DNA of 64,000 bases, taken from contig JAFZAC010000033.1 in NCBI GenBank assembly GCA_017548365.1, positions 61,935 to 125,934 of the forward strand, given 5' to 3'. The notes beneath the pieces were generated by a model. That model worked only from the letters and a program-made list of their open reading frames with translations. It had not been told where the DNA came from and did no database searches. Position 1 is the first letter of the stretch. Each line of letters begins with the position of its first letter. The position numbers and the translations under genes were made by a program. This DNA is from Muribaculaceae bacterium. Lineage in GTDB: Bacteria > Bacteroidota > Bacteroidia > Bacteroidales > Muribaculaceae. Shown here one piece after another: positions 35,170-44,512 of the stretch.

Positions 35170-36083
35170 ATTTCACAACAATAAAAAATAAATATCTGGC
35201 GTCATCGCTGTTATTGCGCATCATCTACATCAACATCGCAGTGTTTGTGCTGCTGAGGTTGGTGGGCATCGTCTCATTCTTAGCCACAGGCGATAGCACT
35301 ACAGCTTTGCAGTGGGTGGGACTATCGTCAAACTTCTGGTTGGTATTGCGCAGACCATGGACACTCATTACTTATATGTTCTCGCATTATGGTGTGTTTG
35401 ACATTTTGTTCAACATGCTATGGCTATATTGGCTTGGACGCATCTTTCTCGAGTGCTTCAACCCCAAGCAGCTGGTGGGACTATATCTGCTAGGAGGGTT
35501 CATTGGGGCAATATTGTTCATTGCTGTCAATCATCTCTTGCCACACATGTCGGTCAATGGGCCGCTTGTGGGAGCTTCGGCAGCTGTTCTTGCAATTGTG
35601 ATAGGCATATCGGTCTACCGCCCTAACTACGAAATCGGTCTGTTGTTCTTTGGGGGCATTCCTCTCAAGTGGATTGCAATAGCCACAATGATAATCTATT
35701 TGATAAGTTTTGATGGAACAAATATGGGCGGATATGTTGCCCATGTGGGTGGTATGCTCACAGGACTTTGGTTTGGGCTGGCAATCAAGAGCGGACACGA
35801 CATAACGTCGTGGATTAACAGGTGCATTGACTCGATTGTCGCTTTGTTCCAAAAAAGCAGTTATAGAAAGTCTCCTAAAGCTGACAAAAAGCAGGATTTC
35901 AAGTTCAAAAAGTCCAATGACAGCAACAAGAAATCTTCTTCTCAATCTTCTAAAACTGGCAATGATGTCGCAGAGGATCAACTCGACGCTATTCTCGACA
36001 AACTCAAGCGCTCGGGATACGGTGCCTTGAGCGACGAAGAGAAAGAGACATTGTTCAAGGCCTCACGCAAGAGAGAAGGGTGA
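35166..36083 (+). CDS. Rhomboid intramembrane serine protease (second of the pair)
   Basis: 305 residues. The rhomboid core has Ser138 in VGASAAVLA and His193 in VAHVGGML, so the dyad is kept, although GASGA has become GASAA and the usual HxxxN reads FDILFNM. After the membrane part a long Ser/Lys-rich linker (about 225-262) leads to a short conserved C-terminal motif, QLDAILDKLKRSGYGALSDE, the rhomboid-associated C-terminal domain of Bacteroidota (DUF6576-like). The protein is about 24% identical-looking to its neighbour by eye only, so the pair is an old duplication. The EEP-family gene follows 25 bases on. Confidence 0.92.
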   Translation: MNFTTIKNKYLASSLLLRIIYINIAVFVLLRLVGIVSFLATGDSTTALQWVGLSSNFWLVLRRPWTLITYMFSHYGVFDILFNMLWLYWLGRIFLECFNPKQLVGLYLLGGFIGAILFIAVNHLLPHMSVNGPLVGASAAVLAIVIGISVYRPNYEIGLLFFGGIPLKWIAIATMIIYLISFDGTNMGGYVAHVGGMLTGLWFGLAIKSGHDITSWINRCIDSIVALFQKSSYRKSPKADKKQDFKFKKSNDSNKKSSSQSSKTGNDVAEDQLDAILDKLKRSGYGALSDEEKETLFKASRKREG

Positions 36084-36108
36084 CCTTCATTATATATTAT
36101 TCAAGCAT

Positions 36109-37230
36109 ATGAAAGGGCTGAAAATAGGCAAACGCGCTGTTGCGGTGACACTCATTGTCATCACGATAGTTATGGCATTATTGCTTGTCGCTGCCGCATG
36201 GGGAGGATTGGTCCACCCAAGCAAGAGCCGCTTTTTACCGTTTCTCACCCTCTCACTGCCCGTAGTGCTGATAATCAACATCGTTATTATGCTGGCTTGG
36301 CTCTTGATGTTGAAGTGGAAATATGCTCTCATCACAGTAGCAGCAATCGTTCTGGCATGGGGACCAATCACTACTGTATGCCCATTGAATATCTTTTCCA
36401 AGAGCTATGATAACGATTCCACTTTCAAGGTTATGACTTACAATGTCGCCAATTTCTCTCCCTATGATCCAAGCAATCACACCCCGTCTCCGTCAATGCG
36501 ATATATTTTGGATCAGAATGCAGATTTCGTGCTATTGCAGGAGGGTTCTCAAGAACGCAATTATCTCAAGCTTTCAAACACTGAAATGATGAGAGATGAG
36601 CTTGAAAACAAATACCCTTATCACAGTGATGGGCGTCGAGACTTGATAATTCTTTCTAAGTATCCTTATACGGTTGTCCCCGATTCGGCTTTCGACAGTA
36701 ATCATGAATACCATGGAGGCGTTTATGCCAAGGCTTTTGATATCACTTTTCCCAATGGGAAAATACTGCGCATTGTCAATGTGCATTTGCGTTCAATTGG
36801 GATGGGGGAGAGCGATAAGGACCTTTATGCCGACATCACTCGTCGAGGCGTGAACATGAAAGAGCGAAGCGAGCTAAGCAAAATTAAGCACTCTTTGTAT
36901 GGCAAACTCAAGAAGGCATTTGAACGTCATGCGCAGGAAGCGGTAATTGTACGGTCAATGATTGACAAAAGCCCTGTTGATGTCATTGTTTGTGGCGACT
37001 TCAACGAAGCACCGTCATCTTATTGTTACCGTACAATTCGTGGAGATGACTTGAGAGATACATTTCAGGATTGTGGATTAGGATACATTCACACTTTCCA
37101 TGACCGTAGGCTCTTCTTCAAAATTGACCACATCTTGTATCGAGGCAATTTGGAGGCAGTTGATTGGCATCGTGACAAGGCTGGCGACAGTGACCACTAT
37201 CCGCAAGTGGCTACTTTTGTGTGGAAATAA
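36109..37230 (+). CDS. Membrane-anchored endonuclease/exonuclease/phosphatase (EEP) family protein
   Basis: 373 residues. Three transmembrane helices lie in the first 95 residues. The soluble EEP domain (about 105-373) starts at FKVMTYNVANF and keeps the metal and catalytic motifs: Glu in LLQEGSQ, NVHLRS, the Asp/Asn pair in CGDFNEAPSS, and the closing SDHYP with KIDHILY before it. The family includes nucleases, sphingomyelinases and phosphoinositide phosphatases; the substrate here is open. The gene sits in a run with two rhomboids upstream and an M3 peptidase 58 bases downstream, all on the same strand. Confidence 0.9.
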   Translation: MKGLKIGKRAVAVTLIVITIVMALLLVAAAWGGLVHPSKSRFLPFLTLSLPVVLIINIVIMLAWLLMLKWKYALITVAAIVLAWGPITTVCPLNIFSKSYDNDSTFKVMTYNVANFSPYDPSNHTPSPSMRYILDQNADFVLLQEGSQERNYLKLSNTEMMRDELENKYPYHSDGRRDLIILSKYPYTVVPDSAFDSNHEYHGGVYAKAFDITFPNGKILRIVNVHLRSIGMGESDKDLYADITRRGVNMKERSELSKIKHSLYGKLKKAFERHAQEAVIVRSMIDKSPVDVIVCGDFNEAPSSYCYRTIRGDDLRDTFQDCGLGYIHTFHDRRLFFKIDHILYRGNLEAVDWHRDKAGDSDHYPQVATFVWK

Positions 37231-37288
37231 CACAAATCAGTATCACAGATATTAATAACTAATAACTATATTACAAACTACAAAAATT

Positions 37289-39415
37289 ATGAGAAAGACA
37301 ATTGTTTCATTAATCGCACTGTGCTGCCTAGTGCTGCCGGCAGCGGGCAAAACACCTAAGAAAGTGAAAACAGCCGAAAATGTAAATCCTTTCATGACGG
37401 AGTACACTACCAAGTACAAGATTCCGCCTTTTGAACAAATCAAGTATGAACACTATCTTCCTGCGCTTGAGGCTGGTATAGCAAAGCACAATGAGGAGAT
37501 AGAGATGATTGCTTATGCACGCCAAACACCTACCTTTCAAAATACTGTTTTAGCGCTTGACAATAGCGGAGAACTTTATAATAAGGTATGTGCTGTTTTT
37601 GTGGCTTTGAATGAGAGTGACGCCACTCCTGAGATGCAGGAACTCGCCGAGAAATTCATTCCCATGATGACCGCTCATAATGATGAGATTTATATGAACG
37701 AAGGACTATTCTCGCGCATTAAGATGGTTTACAACAATGCCGACGCAATGGGTCTTGACCCAGTGCAGAAACGCCTTGTGGAGAAGTACTACAAGCGTTT
37801 CGTACGCAAGGGCGCGTTGCTTAATTCCGAGCAAAAAGAAGAACTCATGAAGATTAACCAGCGTGAGTCGGAGCTTGAGCTTGCATTTGGTAAGAATGTG
37901 ATGCGTGAAATGAGTGAGAACGTGATTTATGTCACCGACAAGGCTCAACTCTCGGGACTCTCTCAAGAGGCGATTGACGGTGCCGCCGAGTTGGCCAAGG
38001 CACGTGGTCATGAAGGCTGGGCGTTTACTGCTTCGGCCGCAACTCGACTCGCAGTTCTCAACGATGCAGACAACCGTGACCTGCGTGAGAAGATGTACAA
38101 GATGTATACCAGTACTGCCAGTCATGGCGATGAGTGGGACAACAGCAAGAATATCAATGAGATTCTCAAGTTGCGTCAGCGCAAAGCCAAATTGCTTGGA
38201 TTCGAAACCTACGCTGATTATGCCTGCGACCCCGTGATGGCAAAAACCGTGGAGAATGCCGAAGATCTGCTTATGCAGATTTGGCGTCCAGCCATCAAGA
38301 AGGTTGATGCGGAAGTTGCCGATATGCAGAAGTATGCCAATGAACATGGTGCTAATTTCGACTTGGAGCCTTGGGACTATTACTACTATGCCAATAAGGT
38401 GAAAGCCGAGCGTTACAGCTTCAGCGAAGATGAGATTCGTCCTTATTTCGAGCTCAACAGCGTGGTGAAGAATGGTATTTTCTATGTTGCCAACAAGCTC
38501 TATGGTATCACTTTCACCGAGATTAAGGATGCTCCCAAGTACAACCCCGAGGTTACTGTCTATGACGTGAAAGATGCCAATGGCAACCATTTAGCAGTGT
38601 TTATGACCGACTATTTCCCACGTGCCACTAAAGCTCAGGGTGCATGGATGAACGAAATGCAAACTGCTTACAACTACAACGGAGTTGTTGAGCGCCCCAT
38701 AGTCTACAATGTGGGTAGTTTCAATCCTCCAACAAAGGACACTCCTTCGCTGCTCTCTATCGATCAAGTGGAAACTGTATTCCATGAATTTGGTCATGCT
38801 CTTCACGGTATGTTGACTCAAGTGGCTTATCGTGGTCTTGCAGGAACAAATATTGACCGTGATATGGTTGAGCTACCATCTCAAATCAACGAGCACTGGA
38901 TGCTAGTGCCCGAGGTGCTCAAGAACTACGCTAAGCACTACAAGACTGGTGAGGTGATTCCTCAGGCCCTTGTTGACAAACTCATCGAGTCCTCAAAGTT
39001 CAATCAGGGCTTCATGACTACCGAGCTCGTTGGTGCCGCTTTGCTCGACATCGAGTGGCACAAAATCAACTGGTGTGACGATATCGACGTTAAAGCCTTT
39101 GAACGTTCGGTTGCTAAGCGCCTCCACATGCCCAAGATCATTGAGTATCGCTATCGCAGCCCTTACTTTAAGCACATCTTCAACGATGAGCAGTATGCTT
39201 GCGGTTACTACACTTACCTCTGGGCTCAGGTGCTTGAGGCTGATGGTTGGGAGCGTTTCCAGCAGGAAGGCCCTATGAACGTCAACGTTGCCAACGACTA
39301 CCGCCGCTACATCCTTGAGGCTGGCGACACCGAGGAACCTATGGAACTCTATAAGAAATTCCGTGGCCGCGAGCCTGATGCCAAGGCTCTCCTTCGCCTC
39401 CGCGGACTTGAGTAA
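37289..39415 (+). CDS. dcp: M3-family zinc metallopeptidase, peptidyl-dipeptidase-like
   Basis: 708 residues with a signal peptide (about 1-20), so probably periplasmic. The zinc site HEFGH is at 499-503 (VFHEFGHALHG), with the third ligand expected in the following ELPSQINEHWM. The length and the SKFNQGFMTTELVGAALLD and FYNDEQYACGYY-like (FNDEQYACGYYTYLW) segments fit Dcp rather than oligopeptidase F. It removes dipeptides from the C-termini of short peptides, probably feeding peptide uptake. It may be co-transcribed with the gene upstream; a symmetrical terminator follows. Confidence 0.93.
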   Translation: MRKTIVSLIALCCLVLPAAGKTPKKVKTAENVNPFMTEYTTKYKIPPFEQIKYEHYLPALEAGIAKHNEEIEMIAYARQTPTFQNTVLALDNSGELYNKVCAVFVALNESDATPEMQELAEKFIPMMTAHNDEIYMNEGLFSRIKMVYNNADAMGLDPVQKRLVEKYYKRFVRKGALLNSEQKEELMKINQRESELELAFGKNVMREMSENVIYVTDKAQLSGLSQEAIDGAAELAKARGHEGWAFTASAATRLAVLNDADNRDLREKMYKMYTSTASHGDEWDNSKNINEILKLRQRKAKLLGFETYADYACDPVMAKTVENAEDLLMQIWRPAIKKVDAEVADMQKYANEHGANFDLEPWDYYYYANKVKAERYSFSEDEIRPYFELNSVVKNGIFYVANKLYGITFTEIKDAPKYNPEVTVYDVKDANGNHLAVFMTDYFPRATKAQGAWMNEMQTAYNYNGVVERPIVYNVGSFNPPTKDTPSLLSIDQVETVFHEFGHALHGMLTQVAYRGLAGTNIDRDMVELPSQINEHWMLVPEVLKNYAKHYKTGEVIPQALVDKLIESSKFNQGFMTTELVGAALLDIEWHKINWCDDIDVKAFERSVAKRLHMPKIIEYRYRSPYFKHIFNDEQYACGYYTYLWAQVLEADGWERFQQEGPMNVNVANDYRRYILEAGDTEEPMELYKKFRGREPDAKALLRLRGLE

Positions 39416-39441
39416 TTGTTGTTTTATTTTCGACTATAAAC

Positions 39442-39478
39442 AAAAAAGGAAGCGCTCAACTGAGCGCTTCCTTTTTTA
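39442..39478. terminator. Bidirectional terminator between dcp and the dockerin protein gene
   Basis: Stem AAAAAAGGAAGCGCTCA / TGAGCGCTTCCTTTTTT with a very short loop; perfectly symmetrical between convergent genes. Confidence 0.9.
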
Positions 39479-39495
39479 GATTATTTCGTTTTTCA

Positions 39496-40677
39496 TTAAA
39501 CGCCAAGCAAGATGCTGTATACAAAGGTAACATCGGCTGATGTGATATCGCCATCGTTGTCTTGATCTCCGTTAACGATGTTGCTCATGTCACCTGAGAG
39601 CAGGAAGCTGTATAAAGCTGTGATATCAGCACTAGTGACATCTCCGTCACCATCCACGTCGCCAGTAACAACAGGAGCAGCAACAGGAATAACTGTGAGG
39701 GTCATGTCGTTGACATTAACACGGAAAGTGAACTTGCCGCCATTCTCGATGCGGAAGTTAGAGCCGTCAACCATCTGCAGAGGAACGTTGAGCAGGTCGT
39801 TGTTGATCAAGAAGTAGCCAACACCGTTTTCATCTTGGCCACCAAACCAAATCCAGTTATCACCATCGGGAGTGATAACCTTGAACTCAGCACCAGCTTC
39901 GAGTGTGCCTTCGGTTTCAAAAACGCCTTCCTCTTCGGTAGCCTCAAATACTAAACGGCCACCATCCTCGGCCTGGCTCCATTCATTGAATGTGCCCACC
40001 AGATAGAACTCCTCATATGCTGGAAGAGTGCCAGGAGTGTAGGTGAAAGTGGTCCAAGGAATAAAGTCACACTGCTGCTTGTAGTAATAAGTATCAGTCC
40101 ACCAGCATCCTGCAAGGCCAGCATGCCACATTACTTCTTGTCCACGGAACTTAAATTGCTTCCATCCTTCGGTCGTAGTGTTCTCAAATCCAATGAGCAG
40201 GTTGCCACCACGATATTTGTAAGGAGTAGTGAATGTGATGGTCATTTCGCCCCACTCTTGATTGGTAGGACCCACTCTCTCAACGGTTACTGTGCCTTGG
40301 TAGATGATTGTGCAATTTGCTTTTGGCTCAAATTCAAAATGATCGCTATCAAATGCGGTATAATTAACCTCACCTACATAAACATCGGCAGTAGAAGCCG
40401 AAGTATAGGGGGTGTTGTAACTTGTTGAGTAGAACTTAACAGAAGAAATTTCACCACCTTTCATGTCCGCTAAATAAGAGGCGGGTATAATGAATTGACT
40501 TTTGGTACCTGCTTTGTTCCAATAGCGAGTATATGCAGGAAGATAATCGTTGGTTTTTACTGTTGTTGCCGTTCCTGTACCTTCGGTAGTTCCGTCAAAC
40601 ACGGTCAATGTCTCTTGTGCAAATGCAGGCATGCACATTACCCACATGAATAAACAGAGTAATAATTTTTTGTTCAT
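39496..40677 (-). CDS. Exported protein with SusE/SusF-like domain and C-terminal dockerin
   Basis: 393 residues with a signal peptide (about 1-20, PAFA). An N-terminal beta-sandwich region (about 22-215) of unknown family is followed by a SusE/SusF-like carbohydrate-binding segment (EEFYLVGTFNEWSQAEDGG, AGAEFKVIT). The end (about 335-393) is a type I dockerin: two calcium loops DVDGDGDVTSAD and DQDNDGDITSAD, each followed by a hydrophobic helix. Dockerins bind cohesins in clostridial cellulosomes, but no cohesin is in the window, so the partner is unknown. Probably a surface or secreted glycan-related protein. A second dockerin protein is encoded at 60.3-62.8 kb. Confidence 0.85.
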   Translation of the reverse strand: MNKKLLLCLFMWVMCMPAFAQETLTVFDGTTEGTGTATTVKTNDYLPAYTRYWNKAGTKSQFIIPASYLADMKGGEISSVKFYSTSYNTPYTSASTADVYVGEVNYTAFDSDHFEFEPKANCTIIYQGTVTVERVGPTNQEWGEMTITFTTPYKYRGGNLLIGFENTTTEGWKQFKFRGQEVMWHAGLAGCWWTDTYYYKQQCDFIPWTTFTYTPGTLPAYEEFYLVGTFNEWSQAEDGGRLVFEATEEEGVFETEGTLEAGAEFKVITPDGDNWIWFGGQDENGVGYFLINNDLLNVPLQMVDGSNFRIENGGKFTFRVNVNDMTLTVIPVAAPVVTGDVDGDGDVTSADITALYSFLLSGDMSNIVNGDQDNDGDITSADVTFVYSILLGV

Positions 40678-40931
40678 AATAAAGATTTTTAGTTTATAAA
40701 ATATTGTGTATTAAGATTATAAGTTCGTAAATCTGGTTCTTTAGTTTTGTTTTGTTGATTTTTGAACCTACAAAGATGGGAATTTTTATTGAAAAAACAA
40801 AGAATAAGGGCAATTAATGCATATTTCAAATTCGAGATTCAGGAAAAACAAAATTGGAATAAAATGCAAAATTGAAGAAGAAATATTAACTTTTCGCATA
40901 GAATTTTTTAATGTGTGATGACTTTATTAAG
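40678..40931. other. A/T-rich leader region of the dockerin protein gene
   Basis: No gene seen. Minus-strand CATCTTTG (40778-40771) is a near match to TAnnTTTG and would give a leader of about 90 bases. The rest is A/T-rich without clear structure. Confidence 0.4.
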
Positions 40932-40975
40932 AAAAAATGCTCTAAACTCCACTGAGGAGTTTAGAGCATTTTTTG
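40932..40975. terminator. Bidirectional terminator after the DUF4252 gene
   Basis: Stem AAAAAATGCTCTAAACTCC / GGAGTTTAGAGCATTTTTT, loop ACTGA. It follows the minus-strand stop at 40989. Confidence 0.9.
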
Positions 40976-40988
40976 AGCGTTATATTGC

Positions 40989-41543
40989 TTATAATGCCTC
41001 GTCGTCATCGAGGATAGTTACGCTAGTTTTTCCTTGATTGGGAGTGTCGTTGTTGAACTCATCTTCAAGGTCGTTCACATCTTCCATGCTGAACTCTCCC
41101 AGCAATTGTATCACTATTACCTGTCGGTCATGCTCATTGATTACGAGAATAGCTTCATTGAAGGTCTCGCTATTGGCTGGAGAAGCATATATTACTATCT
41201 TTTCGTCTTTGTTTGAGCTGGAGCGGAAGAGAACCGAATAATTGCGAGGGTTATCAAGGTCTTTCAGTATTTTCTGGGCTTTCTTAACCGCTTTCTTTTT
41301 GCTAGTCATGATAAATTGCATGCTATTCAGTTTCCTTAGCATGCCTGTAGGGATGGGAGTAGCTTTCAAGATATCCATACTTCCCATATTGGCCAAACCT
41401 TTTATCATAAAAGCGGGAATATATTGTGCATAAACATCGTCTAGCTGTGCCACTTTGTCTACTGGATTAGTTTGGGCTGTTGCAAAAAGGCTAACCATTG
41501 TTAGGGTTGCAACAAGAAATATCGTTTTCAGTCTGTTTTTCAT
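40989..41543 (-). CDS. DUF4252 exported protein
   Basis: 184 residues from ATG 41543, chosen because it puts the signal peptide (MKNRLKTIFLVATL...ATA) at the N-terminus; a longer in-frame start at 41618 would bury it. The body fits the Bacteroidota family DUF4252: FIMTSKKKAVKKAQKIL, then VLFRSSSNKDEKIVIYAS and ILVINEHDRQVIVIQLLGEFS. No biochemical function is known for the family. The end is acidic (ILDDDEAL). It is a single gene, not linked to the anti-sigma-factor genes that often accompany DUF4252. Confidence 0.8.
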   Translation of the reverse strand: MKNRLKTIFLVATLTMVSLFATAQTNPVDKVAQLDDVYAQYIPAFMIKGLANMGSMDILKATPIPTGMLRKLNSMQFIMTSKKKAVKKAQKILKDLDNPRNYSVLFRSSSNKDEKIVIYASPANSETFNEAILVINEHDRQVIVIQLLGEFSMEDVNDLEDEFNNDTPNQGKTSVTILDDDEAL

Positions 41544-41756
41544 TTTTATGATGTTTTTTGAGTTAATAATTACAATTTTCATGGCAAATGTAGTGTATTT
41601 TTTGACAAAAATGGTCATTATTAGCCTTATTATTTCGTTATTAACAATTTTTTTTATACTTTAGCGCTCTAAAAATGCGATTAAGCGAGAGAAAGTTGAG
41701 CTTGTTCAATACCTACCGAGCGTGAGCATATACAAAACAAAGTGAATATCATTATT

Positions 41757-42605
41757 ATGAACCATAAATTAGCTTATTTCGCCATTGTTATGTTGCTGGT
41801 GTCAGTATCAACCAGCTGTTCTTGCAGTAACTCAGCATCGAAAAATGGCGACGTTACAGTGGCAACCGACTCGATTACCGAAACGGGATCGTTCAAGAAG
41901 AGCAACGGTGAGGTATGTGAGATGAAAGTCAATCTGGTTGTCTCTTATCCTCAAGCCTATAAAGATTCAGTAACTTTAGAGAAGTTGCAGAAGCTATTTG
42001 CAACACATCTTCTCAAAGCTCCCAAAGAAGTGACTTCAATTAAAGATGCCATGCAGCATTATGCCAAGTCGACTATTACTCGCAATACCCCCTCTAAATA
42101 TAGTCAGGCAAGCTCTGGCAACGACTCAATCAATGGCGACATTGATGAGATTGATATTGACAAGTTTGAGTCAACTATAAACATCAAGGTTGTATATAAT
42201 GACAACGAGCTGATAACTTTCTGCCGAGAGGAGGCTATTGACAAGAATGGACAGCGCACTTCCACTTCGCATCACTACACGAGTTTCGACTTGAAAGAAA
42301 TGAAAAAAATCTCTCTCTCCGATTTGATTCGTGAGGACAGCTACGACAAGGTCACTGCACAACTCAAGAGCAAACTCATGGACGACAAGGGCGCCAGCAA
42401 TGAAGACGAGCTCAACGATATGGGCTATTTCAACTTGCCCAACTTGGCTGTAACCAACAATTTTTTCTTTACTAGCAAAGGGGTCACTTGGAGCTATGAT
42501 AGTAGTGTTATAGCGGTTGCTTCGGTAGGGGAGCCAACTATCAATATAGACTATGACGACCTCGAGCAGTTCTACAGCGACAATTCAGTGCTCAAAAGGC
42601 TATAA
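41757..42605 (+). CDS. DUF3298 (RsiV-like) lipoprotein
   Basis: 282 residues from ATG 41757 (an in-frame GTG at 41742 adds five). Lipobox TSC (Cys21), followed by SCSNSASKNGD. The C-terminal half fits the DUF3298/RsiV fold: TSTSHHYTSFDLKEMKKISLSDLI, then FFFTSKGVTWSYDSSVIA and EPTINIDYDDL. In Bacillus RsiV this fold binds lysozyme, but most Bacteroidota members are uncharacterised lipoproteins, and there is no transmembrane anti-sigma segment here. First of three genes spaced 22-24 bases apart with rsmG and an MBL hydrolase. Confidence 0.82.
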   Translation: MNHKLAYFAIVMLLVSVSTSCSCSNSASKNGDVTVATDSITETGSFKKSNGEVCEMKVNLVVSYPQAYKDSVTLEKLQKLFATHLLKAPKEVTSIKDAMQHYAKSTITRNTPSKYSQASSGNDSINGDIDEIDIDKFESTINIKVVYNDNELITFCREEAIDKNGQRTSTSHHYTSFDLKEMKKISLSDLIREDSYDKVTAQLKSKLMDDKGASNEDELNDMGYFNLPNLAVTNNFFFTSKGVTWSYDSSVIAVASVGEPTINIDYDDLEQFYSDNSVLKRL

Positions 42606-42629
42606 TAATCTTATCCTCAGTTATTAATA

Positions 42630-43250
42630 ATGGATTTTATCAATAAATATTTTCCCGAATTGACTCCAGCGCAGCGTGAGCAGTTCGGCACTATGATGCG
42701 TCTCTATCCCGAGTGGAACGAGAAGATAAATGTCATCTCTCGCAAGGACATCGAGAACCTTGAGGTTAACCACATCCTGCACTCTCTTGCTATTGTGAAA
42801 TTCCTGAAATTCACTCCAGGAACTCGCATCCTTGATTTGGGGACAGGAGGCGGATTACCAGGATTGCCTCTTGCTGTATATTTCCCACAGGCAAGCTTTC
42901 ACCTTGTTGACCGCACCGGTAAGAAACTTAAAGTGGCGCAAGACATCGCCCAGCAGGCTCACATCAATAATGTAACTTTTCAGCATGGCGATGTCGCCGA
43001 GGTGAAATCGCAGTTTGACTTTGTTGTGAGCCGCGCAGTTATGCCTCTGCCCGATATGGTTAAACTGGTGAGAAAACTCATCTCTCACGACAATTTCAAT
43101 GCCATCCCCAACGGACTCTTGTGTCTCAAGGGCGGTGACCTCGAAATGGAAATATCACGTTACAAGCGCGAGGTTCTTATCGACGATTTGAGTGTATATT
43201 TCCAGGAAGATTATTTCAAAATCAAGAAGATTTTATATCTACCATTATAG
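42630..43250 (+). CDS. rsmG: 16S rRNA (guanine-527-N7)-methyltransferase RsmG
   Basis: 206 residues, typical length. Class I methyltransferase with the SAM motif RILDLGTGGGLPGLPLA (about residues 71-87), LVDRTGKKLKVAQDIA after it, and DFVVSRAVMPLPDM, as in GidB/RsmG. It makes m7G527 in 16S rRNA; loss of this enzyme is known to give low-level streptomycin resistance in other bacteria. Middle gene of the three-gene run. Confidence 0.95.
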   Translation: MDFINKYFPELTPAQREQFGTMMRLYPEWNEKINVISRKDIENLEVNHILHSLAIVKFLKFTPGTRILDLGTGGGLPGLPLAVYFPQASFHLVDRTGKKLKVAQDIAQQAHINNVTFQHGDVAEVKSQFDFVVSRAVMPLPDMVKLVRKLISHDNFNAIPNGLLCLKGGDLEMEISRYKREVLIDDLSVYFQEDYFKIKKILYLPL

Positions 43251-43272
43251 TTTTTCTTTATATCGTATTTAA

Positions 43273-43911
43273 ATGAAGATTTCGCGATTCACCATGAACC
43301 CCTTTGGTATGAACTGCTACATCTTGTGGAGTGGGCCAGGGGGAGATTGCATAGTTGTCGATCCGGGAATGATGATCGATAGCGAGAAGGACATGATAAC
43401 TTCGTTTATCGATGGCAATAACCTAACACTCAAGCACATCTTGCTCACGCATTGCCACGTGGACCATGCCTGTGCAGCACGATGGCTGGCAACAAAATAT
43501 GGATTGCCGGTTGAGGCTGGTGCTCAGGAAGAACCTATTGCTGAACAAATGCCCACTCAGGCAGCGCGTTTTGGTCTTAAAATAGACTCTACTCCTTTGA
43601 AAATCGACCGCACCCTTGCCGAGGGCGATGTGATACAATTCGACGGCGAGGAGATACGGGTGCTCGAGACGCCTGGGCATTCTCCAGGATCACTGTCGTT
43701 TTACTGTCCTTCAAGCTCAGTGATTATCACTGGTGATGTGGTGTTCCAGAGCAGTATTGGGCGAACCGACCTCTTTGGAGGATCTTTTTCGGTGCTTATC
43801 GATTCTATCAAGACCAAGGTTCTTACCCTTCCCCCCGATACAGTAATAGCTCCAGGGCATGGTGACACAACAATGGTAGCCGACGAAAAGATTTACAACC
43901 CATACCTCTGA
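43273..43911 (+). CDS. MBL-fold metallo-hydrolase (glyoxalase II-like)
   Basis: 212 residues. The metal motif LTHCHVDHACAARWLA gives HxHxDH at about residues 59-64. Further ligands are His in ETPGHSPGSLSF and Asp in IITGDVVFQ, with the last His in APGHGDTT. The QSSIGRTDLFGG signature is typical of the YcbL-like hydroxyacylglutathione-hydrolase subgroup. The substrate is not certain; these short proteins lack the C-terminal glutathione-binding domain of true glyoxalase II. Last gene of the rsmG run. Confidence 0.9.
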   Translation: MKISRFTMNPFGMNCYILWSGPGGDCIVVDPGMMIDSEKDMITSFIDGNNLTLKHILLTHCHVDHACAARWLATKYGLPVEAGAQEEPIAEQMPTQAARFGLKIDSTPLKIDRTLAEGDVIQFDGEEIRVLETPGHSPGSLSFYCPSSSVIITGDVVFQSSIGRTDLFGGSFSVLIDSIKTKVLTLPPDTVIAPGHGDTTMVADEKIYNPYL

Positions 43912-44084
43912 CATGAACATGGCCACTTTGGGAGTGCTTACAATCTGTAAGCAGCTTGCTTAAAAATGTGGTAAAGAAGTGCTTTTGGGGGCGCTTTTGA
44001 CGTTGCAGACAGCAATATTGACAATTTTTAAGCAATAATATGAAAAAATACCTTCTAACTTTTTTGGTTTTGCAAAGTTTGTTG

Positions 44085-44092
44085 TATTTTTG
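44085..44092 (+). promoter_or_regulatory. -7 box for the small T9SS-domain gene
   Basis: TATTTTTG with TTTG 18 bases upstream (44063-44066); about 25 bases before the start. The 44-kb gap before it (43912-44084) shows nothing else I can name. Confidence 0.6.
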
Positions 44093-44117
44093 CATCTGTA
44101 ACTTCGAGTGAAATGTG

Positions 44118-44441
44118 ATGAGGAGATTGATTGTAATAATGGCTTTGCTCGTATCGTTGGCAATACCAATGTCGATGAGTGCCAAGGTTCAATGGAGGGA
44201 GACTAATCAGGTTCAAGGACGTAGTCTCACCGATCCTAAGCAGACCGACGGCATCGAGATATTCCAGCGAAATGGAGTTATTACAATCCGTACACAAAAG
44301 ACAATACAAGTACGAGTTTACACTATTCTCGGTCAGCTCGTTTCACAAGCCACTCTATCACCTGGCACTTCCGAATTGAAACTCTCTCGAGGTATTTACT
44401 TGGTGAAGATTGGCAACATTACCCAAAAAGTGGCATTATAA
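44118..44441 (+). CDS. Small exported protein that is nearly only a T9SS-type C-terminal domain
   Basis: 107 residues from ATG 44118 (44115 is also possible). Signal peptide (about 1-22, ending MSA), a short linker, then a domain with the pattern of type A T9SS sorting signals: IEIFQRNGVITIRT, VRVYTILGQLVSQATL, LKLSRGIYLVKIGNITQKVAL. In the canonical signal the motif is VYDxxGRxV...LxxGxYxVxIxxxxxKxxx. Here no cargo domain precedes it, so either the domain works on its own or the gene is a remnant of a larger one. It has its own promoter. Confidence 0.75.
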   Translation: MRRLIVIMALLVSLAIPMSMSAKVQWRETNQVQGRSLTDPKQTDGIEIFQRNGVITIRTQKTIQVRVYTILGQLVSQATLSPGTSELKLSRGIYLVKIGNITQKVAL

Positions 44442-44512
44442 CATAATGTAAACGCCTGAAATGATTTTTAGATTATAAATTAAAATAACTTTTTAATACA
44501 CATTTATTTATT

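Noticed and set aside
37706..38590. 294-codon open frame on the minus strand
   Set aside because: Antisense to the M3 peptidase gene; no domain or promoter.
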